Positions 9,569 to 22,189 of a stretch of DNA of 64,000 nucleotides are shown piece after piece. Source of the stretch: Viola odorata. Taxonomy: Eukaryota; Streptophyta; Magnoliopsida; Malpighiales; Violaceae. Each line of letters opens with the position of its first letter. The first letter of the stretch is position 1. The notes below the pieces were generated by a model that saw only the letters and a list, made by a program, of their open reading frames with translations, was not told the DNA's origin and searched no databases. The stretch covers positions 11,981,893 to 12,045,892 of the forward strand of contig OY829545.1 in NCBI GenBank assembly GCA_963691705.1, given 5' to 3'. The translations under genes and the position numbers were made by a program.

Positions 9569-9969
9569 ATGCTATTCTTTGGACCTTATGGAAGCAACGG
9601 AATGCAGTGATTTTCAATCAGAAGGTTTACTCAGAATTTCAGTGCATTAATATAATTTTTTCCATGTGGCATTCGTGGTTAAAGAGCAAAGACAAGACTT
9701 TCGCGTACAGCATGGCGGATATGCAGCAGACCCCAGCATGGCTGATTCGTTTGTAGGCTAGCCGAGATGTTGCGGCTGGAGTTTGTTCAGCTGCTTGTGC
9801 TCGTCTTGGTTCCCTGAGGGTGCTTGCTGTCCAGTGTGGTCTCTCTGGTGGCAGCCCCTCTTTTATTGTCTCTATCTGTCTCTTTTTGGGCTGGTTTCTT
9901 TCCCAGCTTTGTACTGCTTGTCATGATCTTCATGACTTTTGGTATTAATAAATCTGCTTATTAAAAAAA

Positions 9970-12121
9970 ATATCATCCCAGTAATTAAGTCATTAAGTAT
10001 CAATTTTAAAATAAGAATAGTGATATAATTTTAAGTGTAAAAAAAGAAAGGTTGGAGTGTGAATATAAATGAGTGTTGTGAAGTGCGAATATCACCACTC
10101 TCAATGTAATAATTGGAAAAAAAATTCTGAAATTCGGAGTCCAACGTGGTTTTAAAAACCATACCACACTAGCAGATTCAACTATTAAAATCGAAAACCG
10201 GTCGGCGTTTTGATTTGGTTTTGACTTGGAAACTAGATTTGGGTTTAATTGGTAGGAAAAAAATGACTCGATCACTTCAACCAATGAATCGAGCGAACTG
10301 ATCTCGGGTTTCAGGTTCAATCAGTTTCGTTTTTTTCTTACTTCAAACTTTATATAGATATAACTTCAATTTCAAATATATTTCTTACAAGGTTAGTCAA
10401 ATATCAACCATTTGGATCAAGAAAAATCGTCTCTAAATGGTCTAAAATTTATTCCGGAGTTTGGTATTCTTTTTTTTGTTCATACTTTCATTATTCATTT
10501 TGAATTAAAAAATATTTATTTATAGTTTTTTTTTTTACTTTTATGGTTACACCTTGTGTCAATACAATTTTTTTTTAAAATAATAAAAAATATGTATAAA
10601 ATTATTAATTAAATTAAATCCGATCTGATCCTAAACTTTTTAGTTTACCGGTTCAATCTTTTTAAACTTTAGAATCCAATGACGCGGTCACACTCATGCA
10701 TGATTTGCGCCTAATATAAGATAATTGCTTCTTTTGTTTTATTTTTCATTTTATATCCTTAATTTCCTTGTCTCGGTGGTTTAAGCACTTATGTTTTTGG
10801 ATGATTGATTTCATCATTTATTGATCATTAATTTTAAGTTTATCTTCCATTAAAAATATCCACCAAGTATTATTAAAAATTGTTTTAAAAAAATGGGTGA
10901 TCAAAATATCTAATCACTATGCGTATCTTGATGGTCAATGAAGTAGAGAACGACCACATGAATCTGAATCCACTTATATTAAGACAGACGATCCAGAAAG
11001 AAAGGCTCCACGTTCTTCAAGTGGTTGATTTTAGCGTGCTAGCCGCTGCTTCATTTCGATGATAACGCCATGAAACTTAACAATTTAGAAGGAAATAATT
11101 AGTAGGTGAAATCCAGAATTTACCCTCACAAGCAAAAAAATCTAGAATAATTTTAGTATCAACTCACATTTTACTCTATATATTCTCACATAAACCATGA
11201 AGTCAATCACTAATCCAAGACATTCCTCATGAATTTCTAACTTAGTTATTTTTTCCCTTCTTTTGTTTTGAAGCAATGCCAACATTACAGACTTCTTCAT
11301 TCATGTCCGCAAAAAGGACGAAACAATTGCAAGCAGTATATACCAAATTTGGTGATAATTTTTTTTGATAACAATAGCTTTTTACTAAATCAAGGAAGTT
11401 GATCATTTTTCTTTTGAACTTATTTACCTAAATTCATACAGGATATATCAACTTTACATTTTTTTATATATAAAAAAAAGTTGTTCAAGAGACCTTTGAA
11501 TTTGATAAAGTAAAAAAAAAATATATATCTAAAATTAGTGTAAAAATATACGTTGCGGTGAGATTGTGGTATTGATGGATTTTGTGGTAAACCGCACCAC
11601 CATCATTCCTAATTGTAACCTTACAGTTGGTGGCTTTGGATTGACAACAAGATTTGAAACATACTACTACTATGTACTCGACTATGTATGCTGTCACTCA
11701 TTGGTATCGTGCAGCAGCGTTACTGCTCAATTGTTTAAACTTTAGAGTACGGTGCTGCAAATCCATATTTGAAATCATGACTAGGAAACATATCTTAGTA
11801 AGTATGTCTTCAACTATGCAAATATATTCAAATTTGGTTCGAGTCTATCGAGTTCATGCTACTCTTACTACCAGCAAGACTCAAATATAGCACAACTGCT
11901 TGCAAATAAAACCAACTTTGGTTTCAAGAATTAGAAATTAGAAGTACTCCATATCAATGCAGTTTCTTGAACAATTTCTTGAAACTTAAGAACTTGTATC
12001 ATTCAGTCTTTATTTATGGATTATGAAGCAACAATGATAGACATTGAAAACCACCACAAATACTAATACTGATGATTAAATAATACACGAAATGACCCCA
12101 GAAAAAAAATTCAAGAAAAAT
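9970..12121. other. AT-rich intergenic region
   Basis: No gene is recognised. Around 10140-10350 there is a stretch rich in ccggtt / gaaccg words similar in style to 41640-41820 and 52100-52300, perhaps a diverged MITE family without readable ends. The last few hundred bases probably include the 3' UTR of the elongase gene. Confidence 0.45.
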
Positions 12122-12919
12122 CTAAGACCTTTTCCTCTTCTTATCATAGCTCTTACCATGGAAGTCAAGAAAAAGAGCCAAAAGAGATGCATTAAAGAAA
12201 GCATTAAAGCACCAACCCAAAATCCCACCACAACCCTGCAACCCAGTAAAATGATAGTACAGCATCAAACCTGAGATTCCAAAACTGAACACAAACTGCA
12301 CAATCTGGAAATCAGTAACCAATCTTTTCCACCTGGGTCTCACCCCAATCGCACACCAGAGGTAGTAGTAGTACATCACCACGTGTACCAAGGAATTGGT
12401 GATCAGAGCGACCGGGAACAGGGACTGCGATGTGTGGAGCCAGATGTAGCACATGACTATCACAGTGGCGTGGTGGTACACGTGGAGGAACGTGAGGCGC
12501 TGGTTCGACTTGCTCAGGATGATCAGGAGGGTGTCCAGGAATTCCAACATCTTGGAGATGTAGAAGATGTAGGCCCAGAAGAAGAGTGGGCCAGAGGGTG
12601 GGGTGTTGGGAGGGAAGCAGATGATGTGGTGGAGGGATTGGTGGTGGATGATGGAGAGGGTGCATCCAACGGCCATGATGAGGGAGAGGACGGAGAGGGT
12701 GAGGCTATGGACGGCCGTGATTGGTTTGATGATGTGGGGGCCAAGGGTCGGTAGTAAGCGGATGTGGGAGAGGAGGAGGGTGAGGAGAAGATAAGTTAGG
12801 ACTGTGAGGATGAGGAATTGAGGTGTGGACCCAAATGTTTGACCAGGGTTCCATGAGAAGTGGAGGATTCTTGGGTGGTTTACTAGCCAGTATTGCAGGG
12901 TGGTGAGGATTGGGTTCAT
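12122..12919 (-). CDS. ELO-type (GNS1/SUR4) fatty-acid elongase, HOS3-like
   Basis: A single exon encodes 265 aa. It has several hydrophobic membrane spans, the diagnostic histidine box HVYHHATV near residue 145, and an upstream KxxExxDT-like segment (KMLEFLDT). The Lys-rich C-terminus is compatible with ER retention. Family role: condensing step (3-ketoacyl-CoA synthesis) in elongation of fatty acyl-CoA in the ER. Plants rely mainly on the unrelated KCS enzymes, and their few ELO-like genes, including Arabidopsis HOS3, are linked to sphingolipid or stress phenotypes. The length and single-exon structure are normal for plant members. The long antisense ORFs here follow from its GC-rich codons. 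The Met at 12919 begins directly before the first conserved hydrophobic stretch. Confidence 0.93.
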   Translation of the reverse strand: MNPILTTLQYWLVNHPRILHFSWNPGQTFGSTPQFLILTVLTYLLLTLLLSHIRLLPTLGPHIIKPITAVHSLTLSVLSLIMAVGCTLSIIHHQSLHHIICFPPNTPPSGPLFFWAYIFYISKMLEFLDTLLIILSKSNQRLTFLHVYHHATVIVMCYIWLHTSQSLFPVALITNSLVHVVMYYYYLWCAIGVRPRWKRLVTDFQIVQFVFSFGISGLMLYYHFTGLQGCGGILGWCFNAFFNASLLALFLDFHGKSYDKKRKRS

Positions 12920-13621
12920 GGCAGGGGTGGTGGCGCCGCCTTCAGTGGCGGCGGTTGGTGGGGGAGTGAGGTTTGAGACTTGAGAGAGAGACTGAGAGTT
13001 GTTTTATGAGAGGGTTGGATAAATAAATGGCACTATTGGCTGGTCGTTGACCCAAAATCTGTAACCTAGCCACATTTCTTTACCTAGATCTCAAACATTA
13101 CTGTTCTTCTCCGTTCGAGCATGATTAAACTTATTACATCCGACGGTCGAGTAATCGTATTTAAGCATGATTAAGCGCTAAAGAATAGCTCTTTCTTTAA
13201 TCAGACATTTCCCAGGTTGTACTGCATCAAAATGGAAAATCCCAAGTATTATGATTTTAAGTTTTATTAAAGGGGAAAAAAGACCAAGTATTAGCTCAAG
13301 ATTAAATTTGCATCAATTCAAATTGTTGTTGGTTGTGATGAAGCTACACAGCTCAAAATACTCTATTACAGCACACTGAATATTTGTAACATTTAAAACA
13401 AAGCAAGTCAGTCAGTGCAAGGGATCTAATACAGTTTCCTCCAAAAATTCGGCGGACTGTTCATGAATTGATGCTGCTCGGTAACACCACTCCAGTTAGC
13501 TAGCGGAATCATAATGGAACCACCCTTGCTGTTTAAATGCTTGAGGATGATGCGTATGTTTGCCGTTCCCTAACGGATTGCAAAATTTGATGCTGAAGGG
13601 ACTACATAAAAGTAAGCTACT
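12920..13621. other. Promoter/5' flank of elongase and 3' end of RETICULATA-related gene
   Basis: Bases just above 12919 hold the elongase leader, with a CT/GA-rich tract at about 12970-13000 as in many plant 5' UTRs. The part from roughly 13300 to 13621 is probably the 3' UTR of the next gene. I see no other gene. Confidence 0.5.
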
Positions 13622-16600
13622 TCAGCTAGCATTCACCTTTTTCCGGACGATTCTCTTTCTTCGGGCCTTAGGAGCTGCTGTTTCTCCATCTAAAGAATCA
13701 GTGTTCCCTTGTTTAATGCCAAGGAGACCGAGCCCAGAAACCAGAGTTTTCTTTGATATAAACCATTTAGATGATGGTGAAACATCCTCGGAAGGTCTGC
13801 TGTAAGCCCTCAAAAGGTTCTCTGACTCAACCAGAGGATCGGCCTCCACTCCAAGCCAAGCTAGCCTTGATGTCTCTCCTGCTTGGGCATTCAAAATCCT
13901 GGACAGAATCCAAAACGAAATGGTTAAAGCAACACAATCTCCCGTACAAATTCCCAGAAGAATTTCAAATAACAATTCTCATCTACATCAGCAGCTAAAC
14001 AAATTCAGCACATTTTATCACAAATTGTAAACAGAAGCGCAAGAGTTCACTATTTTACTACAAGCAACTCTAGTGTTTTTCAATTATTCATTGACAGCAA
14101 TGATTCAATTATCACGCAAACCATATGCATATATTAACAGTTGATAGCACAAAAGTTCAATCACAATTAGATCTAAAATCCAGGGGTGCAATAAGAAGTT
14201 TTCATCTATAAAGGACTGAATTGTAAATGCAAAATGTACCATGCACTAAAGGGTAAAATATTTGAAATATTTACACAAACGTACAATGTGCTATGATCAT
14301 GAGACCTCTGGTGGTGTAAGATCTCCATAATACATTTCAGTTTGGCGGGGTAAGATTCTGAAAATTCTACTTAACTGTTGTTTTACCAGTTCTCAACCAG
14401 GTTCAAGCAGACTGAATCTGCCAAGGGATTGTTCCCGAACATTCTGGCCAACTGGCCATTTTGCTCCACTAATGAAAATTTTAGCCAAATGTCCTCATGA
14501 GTCAGTTAATGCATCACATGTAAGGGCCATGTAGGAGTAAATAAGCAATTCCCAAACGAAATAAAATATTTGACGATCAAAATGAAGCATTACCGGGTAA
14601 ATAGACGGCTTTTTAATTGCTACTGCAGGAATGACCCAACTCCAAGTAAAATAAAAGAAAATAGACAACACAAGACACCTAACCAAACAATGGTTCAGCA
14701 CAAAGAAACAAACCTCAAAGCTGTGCTGAAAAACAGGGCAACTCCAATGACATCAAAATGGTTGACCACTGCTCTATCAAAGCCGCATAAAAGCTGGTAT
14801 CTCATGTTTGCATAGAGTCCAACGAAAGCACCATAACCAAGTGCATAGGTACTCACGGGAGGGACTGCCACAGATAACCTTGCAAAACAAGTGAAATGGT
14901 CACCCAAGGTCAGTGTTATGGACTTATTTAGTGCGGTAGAAGGTGTTTGAACTTCCATAATATTACAGAAACAAGGATAAAAAGAAAAATATTGAATCGC
15001 TTACCTATCCTTCTTTTTACTGGCCAAAATATTGTTCAATGAACCTTGAATTGCTCCTGCAGTTAATCCAACCATAGATAACTCTATAGCCTTGTAGAAG
15101 AACGAATGGATTCTCTTCTGCAAGTCAAATTCCCTAAGAGGATAACTCTTTTCAAATATATTGTTCGGAAGCTTTTGCAGTGTATTTTGCAGATCAAACC
15201 GGAACGTGTTTCCATATGAACGACAAGGAGCAAGCGACCACACAACAGCGGCATTGCAGGCTGATGCTGTTAGGACATTTATAAGTGCCAGGTCCCACTC
15301 CTGCTTTATCCTATAATTGCAGAAAAGCAACTACTTATCAGCTATATCAAACAAATACCTATCCTTCATCTGCAACCAATAAATAGTAGATAAAGACTTC
15401 AGATATCTAAACAAATACCTATCCTTGCGATTTTTCAACTCCCACCAAACAGAGCAACCAACAGTAGCTGCCTGCTCTAAAAGAAGCCTGTATAAAAAGG
15501 CAGGATCTGCAAGCATCCTGTTGAATAGAAATGTTACATCCATCAAAATTCTGAAAACATCCATTAACTGCCTCTTGCGCATTAAGTTACCAGCATTAGT
15601 TATCAATAAACTAACTGTTACAAAATGTCACACCAGAAAACTTGAAGTAAATAAAACAATTATTTGTTATTGAAAGAGTCCATATGAAGTTGCTCAATAC
15701 TGATCCATCAGATTGCATTTTAAAATAGTGGAATCTCATAATTTTCACACACTATAAATAATTTTTCCCCCGGGAAGATATAAAACGTCTCGGGACTTGT
15801 GGCAGTTATGGAAACATGGTAAAGAACCAATTCCGTTCCTCACTGCTAATATATTGATTAAAGCGAGAAACAAATTCCAAGGACAACAGATTCAAGAGTT
15901 TTCCAAATAGCATGCGATTTCTTTTTCCAAATCTTGATCAAAAAACAAATTCCTAAAGAATATAGCATCCTGCTCACGTTGAGATTAGATGAAAACATAT
16001 TAGCTTTACAAGACAGAAGGACAGTTGATCTGGATGGCATTATGTTAAGATACAGCATTTATATTCTCTAGGCCCTACAAAGTACAAACTATACAGAAGC
16101 AACTACTATTTTGCTAAGATCCTTTGCAGTTAAAGAAGAGAACGTTGAAACTAAAAAAAATTAACAAATGCCAAACTTGGGGACTAGGCACCAGAATGAA
16201 ATATCTAACGGGGATGGCACCAAAGGATACCTGCCAAGAAATACCCTAGAAATTGCATCAGGAAGTGCCCTGGAAATAAATCTTGTCGTGGTTGGTCTGG
16301 CATTTATTGCAAGGAATTTTACCATTTGAGCTGAGCTGACCAAACCCTGGAAGCAAAATTGCATTCAGAAATCAACCTGATATTGCCAAGTGAAAAGAAA
16401 ATAGGTGGAAAATAAATTCACCATTTCATAAGCTTGCCGAAGCCCAGCAGGCAGATCCATCATTGTCTTTTGCCACTCATTCAGCACCGCATCGACAAAT
16501 TTTCGATCAAATAGCTGACAGAAGATAAATGAAGCTATTAAAGCATTTCAACATATAGCATTTACACTATCAAGAAAATGGGTCAACAACCAAAAAGGTT

Positions 16601-17286
16601 CTAACCTCTTCAAGAAACATCCTTCTCCTGAACAGTCCGCCCTCATCTCCCTCGTCTCCGTCATCAAAGTCATCGAAGTAATCGTCATCATCACCATCAT
16701 CGTCACCTCCATCACCACCACCATGGCTATTTTTTTTTCCAATGTCACCACCACCTCCCCCAACTGCGACCTGCAATGCTAACGAGATTTAATTACTCCC
16801 ACGAAGGCTGTCGAACTATAAGGATACAAATGGAATGCCTAACTCAGAAGTAAAGATATAAATAGCCTTGAACCTGATATGAAACCCTAATTGGCAACAA
16901 TTCACAGATAAAATGTTCAGAGACTGACAAGTTAGAAACACCACAACATCAAGCAATTCCCATGGTTAGATGATTTCTAAATTTAGGAGTGGAATAAGAG
17001 AATTCCACTATATGCATTAAGCACACAGCATGGGTGAACATTTCATGTACACACATAAACATACAGACTCAGAAACCACCAAAAATAACTAAAAGAAAAG
17101 AGAATGCACTATATTCAACAACCCTTAACAGTAACCAGCACTGAGCCTTGTTAAACCTCAGAGAATACACCATATAGTCAGTCAACTATTTCATTTTTTT
17201 GTTGGTGCATCAAGCCTTGCTATTGCTTGGAAGCACTACAGGAAGCAAACTATCCATCCTTCCTTTTTTCATTTTTGTGTGTGTGG

Positions 17287-17317
<31 letters not shown>

Positions 17318-18291
17318 GCAAAAGCTTTTCCTTATACTTTGCATTGCCTACACTCCAGCCAAACTCCCTTTCCTCCACAAGTACGTACCAATAGTATGCA
17401 AAATTTGTGAAATTCTACCAAAGACTGCCACTTTGATCTTTGCATTTCCTCACTTTTCTTCTAACAAAAACCCTAATCTAAGTCCTTCCACAATAGCACT
17501 ATATCATCTATCTGACAACAAAATTAAACTATCACAGATTTGTCTAACTACCTCGTTCTATTTTGGTGTGATGAAGCGTTGAGCATATAACGTATAGCTG
17601 AATACCGAAAGGCCTTATCACTACTAGCCCAATCCTAGTGGCTTTCGCAAACCTCATGTGCCACTGCATAGAAACACTCGCTACTAGACCAATTTACCTT
17701 GCAAATGCTATATCAACCTAATCTCATTGCCTCCTATACAAGAGCCACAAACATACAGACACATTCTTGTTGGGGCGCACAGACCAGTGCACATAATGGT
17801 TCAAATGAGCATAATTCACCTCAATTACTAATAAATACCCAAAAATACCTAATCAATTTAAGTACATAAGAAGGTGAGGTAAAGTAAGGATAGATGACCT
17901 CGGGGGAAGACGCGACTTGTTCTTGAGACAAATCCAATTTGCCTTTCTCCAAAGTAACCGCACCAAACGCACCAAATTTCCCTCCTTTCATAACAGGACC
18001 AAACTCCCCCTTGATATCTCCTACGGGCGCAGGCGGCGCCAAGAAGCACCTCTCCAGCGCTGCCACGGAATCTCCGCCACCATCAACCACGGAAGAAGAC
18101 GACGAAGAAGACGGAGACGAAGAAGACGGAGACGAGGAACACTTAATCGCCAAATGATTACTCTTCCGGAGAGAAACCTGTTTACCGGGCGTTAACAGCT
18201 GAAGGACGGCATGCTGACGCGGACAGAGGCAGAGCTGAGGAACGTGCTTACTGCACGGGACTGACGACGCCTGGAACAGGAAGTGTGACAT
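13622..18291 (-). CDS. RETICULATA-RELATED (DUF3411) chloroplast membrane protein
   Basis: Eight exons on the minus strand: 18291-17899, 16770-16606, 16514-16422, 16346-16231, 15517-15419, 15310-15005, 14878-14714 and 13898-13622, each flanked by GT/AG and in consistent phase, giving 537 aa. Residues 1 to about 70 are Ser-rich and look like a plastid transit peptide. A Gly/Asp-rich acidic stretch (about 134-175) precedes a conserved FRRRMFLEE segment, and the DUF3411 membrane domain covers about 185-450, with motifs such as LRYQLLCGFDR-like and ALGYGAF. The C-terminus is basic. The family (RETICULATA and RER1-7 in Arabidopsis) sits in the chloroplast envelope and affects leaf mesophyll and vein-contrast phenotypes; its molecular activity is unclear. 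The sequence reads closest in my memory to the RER5/RER6 branch. It is head-to-head with the RING gene at 19725. Confidence 0.93.
17289..17317. repeat. (GA)n microsatellite in intron 1 of the RETICULATA-related gene
   Basis: About 14 uninterrupted GA units lie in the long first intron (17898-16771). Confidence 0.95.
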
Positions 18292-19724
18292 GTCTTAGAC
18301 ACAATTTTGGGTGTTCTTGGTTGGGATAAGGGTTTAAAGTTGGTTCATTTGATGGAGGAAGAAACGTCTTCTCTCTCTAGGAAGTGTTTGGTTTGGTAGT
18401 TAGAGACAGAGTGAAAGAGGGAGAGGGCGAGAGGGGGATGGGTGGGGTTTTGGCTTTGGTTGGAGACTTGAAGTTGGAGTGGACTGTGGATGGGAAAATG
18501 CTTTTGCCACACCAAACACCCTAACGCCACTCCGTTCTGCTTTGCCTTATTTTCTCATCTTTTTCTTTCTTTTCTTACTTTTATTGTTGAAATTTAAAAA
18601 TCACATTTGCTTTTCTTAAATGTCAAAATATTTACTTTTATGAACAATCTAGGTATGATAAGTGTTTTTTTTTCATATAAAATTAATAAGTCTCGTGAAT
18701 AAAATAGTAGAATATAATTTTAAAAAGTCAAAAAATAAATAATAAAATGTAAATATATATGTAAAAAATATATTTTTTAAACATTTTACTCGTGAATTTG
18801 TTAACTAATTTGAAAATAAAAAGGAAAATAAGTGTCTATTTTAATTGTCTTACTAATAGTTTCAATGTGCAAAAAAAATTAAAAATTAAAAGTCTTGTTA
18901 ATATTTTATACTATATTCAATCATTTTACAATTTAACAACACTTTTAATAAACGTTTTAACTACTTTTACAAACAATATTTTCAATTGTACAACAACAAG
19001 ACAAAACAAGCCCTGCCCTAGTGACTTAATCACGAGAATATTTTTCTTAGATGAATTGTTTATTTTTTATTTTTATTTTTATTTTATTGTTTGGAGTGGT
19101 GTTAGCAAATTTTGGAGATTTAGTTGGTTCCACTCCACATAGCCGACTAAAACTACTTCTCCAAAATTGAAGTGGAACCACGGATAATTGTTTTTATGAA
19201 GTGTAAGTGAAACGGTAGTGAAAGTAATCATTGAACTTGTTATTAGAAAATTGAAATGAAGACTTATCAATAATTAATTTAAATTAAGGTATAAAAGTAT
19301 TTTTATTTTTGCAAAGAATAAACAACCAAGTGAATTTAACATTCCTAAGAATTCACAAATATCAATCAAACAATAAAACATACTACGTTTTTAGAATACA
19401 TTTTCGAAAAAGTTACGAACGAAACCGGTAAATCACCTCGAGAAAGCAAAGTTGAGATATGCTTGGAACAATTAAGGATTGCGGATTGTCCTTTGCTTCG
19501 CTTCGCTTGGCTTCCTAATGAAAGAGAGAAGAAACAAAAGCATGGAAACTGTGAAGAGCAACAAAAGAATCTCTTCGTGTAGCTACAAAAGCCATCCTTT
19601 CCTGTTCTCTCTTCCCATCTTTCTCCTAACCACCAAAGATGATATAAAATCCTGGCCAAAAACATCACCAACAGCACAAAAACAAACCTCATTTTGGCGC
19701 ACACCATAAAAAAGGCATATAACT
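18292..19724. promoter_or_regulatory. Shared 1.4-kb spacer between divergent genes
   Basis: This lies between the start codons of the RETICULATA-related gene (-) and the RING gene (+), so it must contain both 5' UTRs and promoters. The first 150 bp are CT/GA-rich on the minus strand, as in a leader. The middle is very AT-rich with no ORF of note. No specific binding site can be claimed. Confidence 0.5.
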
Positions 19725-20816
19725 ATGTCATCGTCATCGATGCAACGCCGCCCCCGCGTTATTGTCAATGGAGTCCAAAGAACGAGAACTTTTCATTATT
19801 TCTGGTGCCAAAGTTGCCGCAGAACCATTAGGTTCACCTCCGCAGATCCATTAGAAACCATCTGCCCTCACTGCTCCATCCCACTCCATCTCGAGCTTGA
19901 CATTAGTACACCCGCCTTTCTCCCTACCCAAATCTCTCCCTCATTCCTCTTCCTTGATCCTCCACTCACACAACATTTCGATCGAAGAATCAGATGGGCA
20001 CCTGAACCCGCCAATAGCCCTTGGATTACTCTCAACTTCCTCGACCCTCCTCCCCGGCAAAGACCCAATTTTAGAGATGACACCAATTTGGGGCTTGTTG
20101 GTGATATGGGTTCTCCCCCGCAAGCACCCAATTACAGAAATTTCACATATGACCCCAATTTCGGCATCATTGGTGATATGGGTCCTCTTCCGCAAGGTCC
20201 CAATTTTAGAAATTTCACAAATGACACCAATTTCGGCATGGTTGGTGATATGGGTCTTGGCGATATTCCATCAGGGCCGCCTCCTGCGCCGGCTTCAGCC
20301 ATTGAAGCATTACCGGTTGTTAAAATTGCAGAACATCATTTAGCACAGGATACTCACTGTCCGGTTTGTAAGGATCCGTTTGAAGTTGGTGGAGAAGCGA
20401 GGGAGCTGCCTTGCAACCATTTGTACCATTCTGATTGCATCATTCCATGGTTGAACTTGCACAATACTTGTCCAGTTTGCCGGTTTGAGATAAGGGGTGG
20501 TGATGATTCGGATGATGGTTATGGTGATTTAAATTTTCCTGGAGGGATTAATGAACCCTTATTTGGGTTTGAAGAGTTGAACAGTAGCATGAATTGGTTG
20601 AGGAATCAGTTCACTTCTCTGCGGCCCATTCGTGCATTTTCTGGTTGGACGCAGAGATACCTTGATTTGTTAGACAGCAGGATTGCTACATCTAGTGGAG
20701 GTCAGTTTGGAATTTCCTCCTGCTATTTCCTTCTCTTCTTTGTTTCTCTAATTTATGCTTTTGACAAGCTTTGTACATTAGGGCAGCATATATGCGCAAT
20801 AATTGATCCAAACTAG
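19725..20816 (+). CDS. RING-H2 E3 ubiquitin ligase with N-terminal zinc ribbon
   Basis: A single exon encodes 363 aa. Residues 27-52 form a zinc-ribbon-like C-x2-C...C-x2-C motif (FWCQSCRR ... TICPHC). Residues 114-183 hold three imperfect repeats of about 25-30 aa with an NFRNFTxDxNFG...GDMG pattern. A RING-H2 domain follows at about 217-258 (CPVCKDPF, then CNHLYHSDC, then CPVC), complete in its Cys and His ligands. The C-terminus (about 330-355) is hydrophobic and could be one membrane span. The zinc ribbon plus RING-H2 architecture is shared with plant BCA2/RDUF-like ubiquitin ligases, which transfer ubiquitin from E2 enzymes, often in stress or ABA signalling; the specific substrate is unknown. 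The start is the first Met, in a purine-rich context. The C-terminal tail differs from RDUF proteins, and I see no DUF1117. Confidence 0.9.
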   Translation: MSSSSMQRRPRVIVNGVQRTRTFHYFWCQSCRRTIRFTSADPLETICPHCSIPLHLELDISTPAFLPTQISPSFLFLDPPLTQHFDRRIRWAPEPANSPWITLNFLDPPPRQRPNFRDDTNLGLVGDMGSPPQAPNYRNFTYDPNFGIIGDMGPLPQGPNFRNFTNDTNFGMVGDMGLGDIPSGPPPAPASAIEALPVVKIAEHHLAQDTHCPVCKDPFEVGGEARELPCNHLYHSDCIIPWLNLHNTCPVCRFEIRGGDDSDDGYGDLNFPGGINEPLFGFEELNSSMNWLRNQFTSLRPIRAFSGWTQRYLDLLDSRIATSSGGQFGISSCYFLLFFVSLIYAFDKLCTLGQHICAIIDPN

Positions 20817-22189
20817 AACTCTGTATCTCATTTCCCTACCACCTTATTCTTTATAAAAACTAAGGAAAATTATTTAGAGAACAACTAGTTAAGAACATGT
20901 TGTTTGGTTGAACGGATTGCCAATGATGTTGCTGCCTTGAGAGATTTACTGGATTAGTTCAATTGAGCACATCAAATTGGATCACTTCATTGATAGATTC
21001 TTTAGTTTGATTGTCTAATGGCTAAAGAAATAGAGGTCATTCAATTTCCTACAGTTGGCTCCTGGTGGCGCTCTTGGCTCCTTTTATAGTTCTGCATCCA
21101 AATTGCTATTGATGATGGGAGTTTATAAACCGTATTAGCTTTCTAAATTGGAATCAGTCTTAGGCAGGTATGTCTTCTCTAATACTACTAATTCTTCAAG
21201 ATAGCAGATATGGCAAAGACCTTAAATTCACAAACGGTATGTTGTATCTCATCCTTTCCCTAGTTATAACTCTCCATTGAATACCCTTGCTGATCCATAT
21301 TTTCTTGTTTGGTACTTAGCAGGTACTAATTAAGTCCAAAATGACAATAGTTAAAGATGGAAAAAAATTGTTGTAGATTAATTAGTTTCTGCAGACATTA
21401 TTGATTATGCATTATATGAGATGGTTAAATAGTAGTACTATATAGGGTTTCTTCTAACAATCTTTTTGAACTGCTAGGACTTAGTTAGTAGCCATTTCTT
21501 TCTTACTGATTATTTATCGTTTCCAATTTTGCAGAGTTCTGTGCTATCTCAGGTTTTTCTCTTTTTCTGTGTTGTCCCTATCCATAGAAAAGATGGGGGG
21601 GATGGATTCAACCTCAGTTATTAACATTATAACTTGTACAGATGGTTTCATTATTAATCTTGTAAAGCTATCACAAAATCAGCAGTGTGATTACTAATTA
21701 CTTTCTCCAAGATGACTGTTTGGGCTCATCATGTAAAACTATAATTACCATCCATGTAAATCTTTTCACTCCCGAGTTTCCTTTCTTCCATTCTGGGAAG
21801 GAAACTAGTCGTTCGATCATTCCAAATGTAAAACGACTGCATCATTCTACAAAGTAAATATGCTTTTGTCCTTTTCACTAAGTAGGTGTTTGCTTTGTTT
21901 TTATTGATCCACTAAATCCAATTTTTACTTTAATTTTCAAGAAAAGAATTGCGATATTGATTCCATGTTTATACTATCTACAAATGATTTTTCCACTAAA
22001 ACATGACAGTCAAATGGCATTTGACGTTATTGAGAAACTAACTGGATGTTGTCACCTATGACCTCCTAACTTCACTTACTTGCTGCACCACGCTCCTCCT
22101 CCTCTCTTTTCAATGTGTAGTATGAAATATGAATACTGATTCTTTTTCACTAAATTGTTCTGCTTTCTTATATATATATATTTTTCCAG
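20817..22189. other. Intergenic region, probably RING 3' UTR then AT-rich sequence
   Basis: No coding exon is recognised. Any leader exon for the coiled-coil fragment at 22190 should lie here, as a 3' splice site directly precedes that ATG. Confidence 0.4.

Larger units (their letters stand above)
4094..9969 (+). pseudogene. 5'-truncated LINE ORF2, interrupted by an LTR element
   Basis: Two parts (4094-5418 and 9574-9969) join at a 5-bp target duplication. The first encodes the end of a reverse transcriptase and the RT zinc-binding region, with a C-x2-C followed by H-x-x-x-x-C pattern near 5214-5265. The second continues with the typical C-terminal Trp-rich segment ending at 9756, then a 3' UTR and a short poly(A) at about 9962-9969. 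Breaks: an 11-G run at 4289-4299 shifts the frame; a TAG lies at 5092-5094; the 4,150-bp insertion follows codon 5418. Plant L1-type LINEs encode endonuclease and reverse transcriptase for target-primed insertion; here the 5' two thirds are missing. A short AAAAAATAT flank on both sides may be the target duplication, but that is weak. Confidence 0.85.

Noticed and set aside
12312..12794. ORFs on both strands across the elongase gene
   Set aside because: They are shadow frames of the GC-rich ELO coding sequence; only the 265-aa minus frame has the family motifs.
16548..16776. Gly/Asp-rich minus-strand ORFs as a separate gene
   Set aside because: They are exon 2 of the RETICULATA-related gene read into the flanking intron; the splice sites and phase fit the larger gene.
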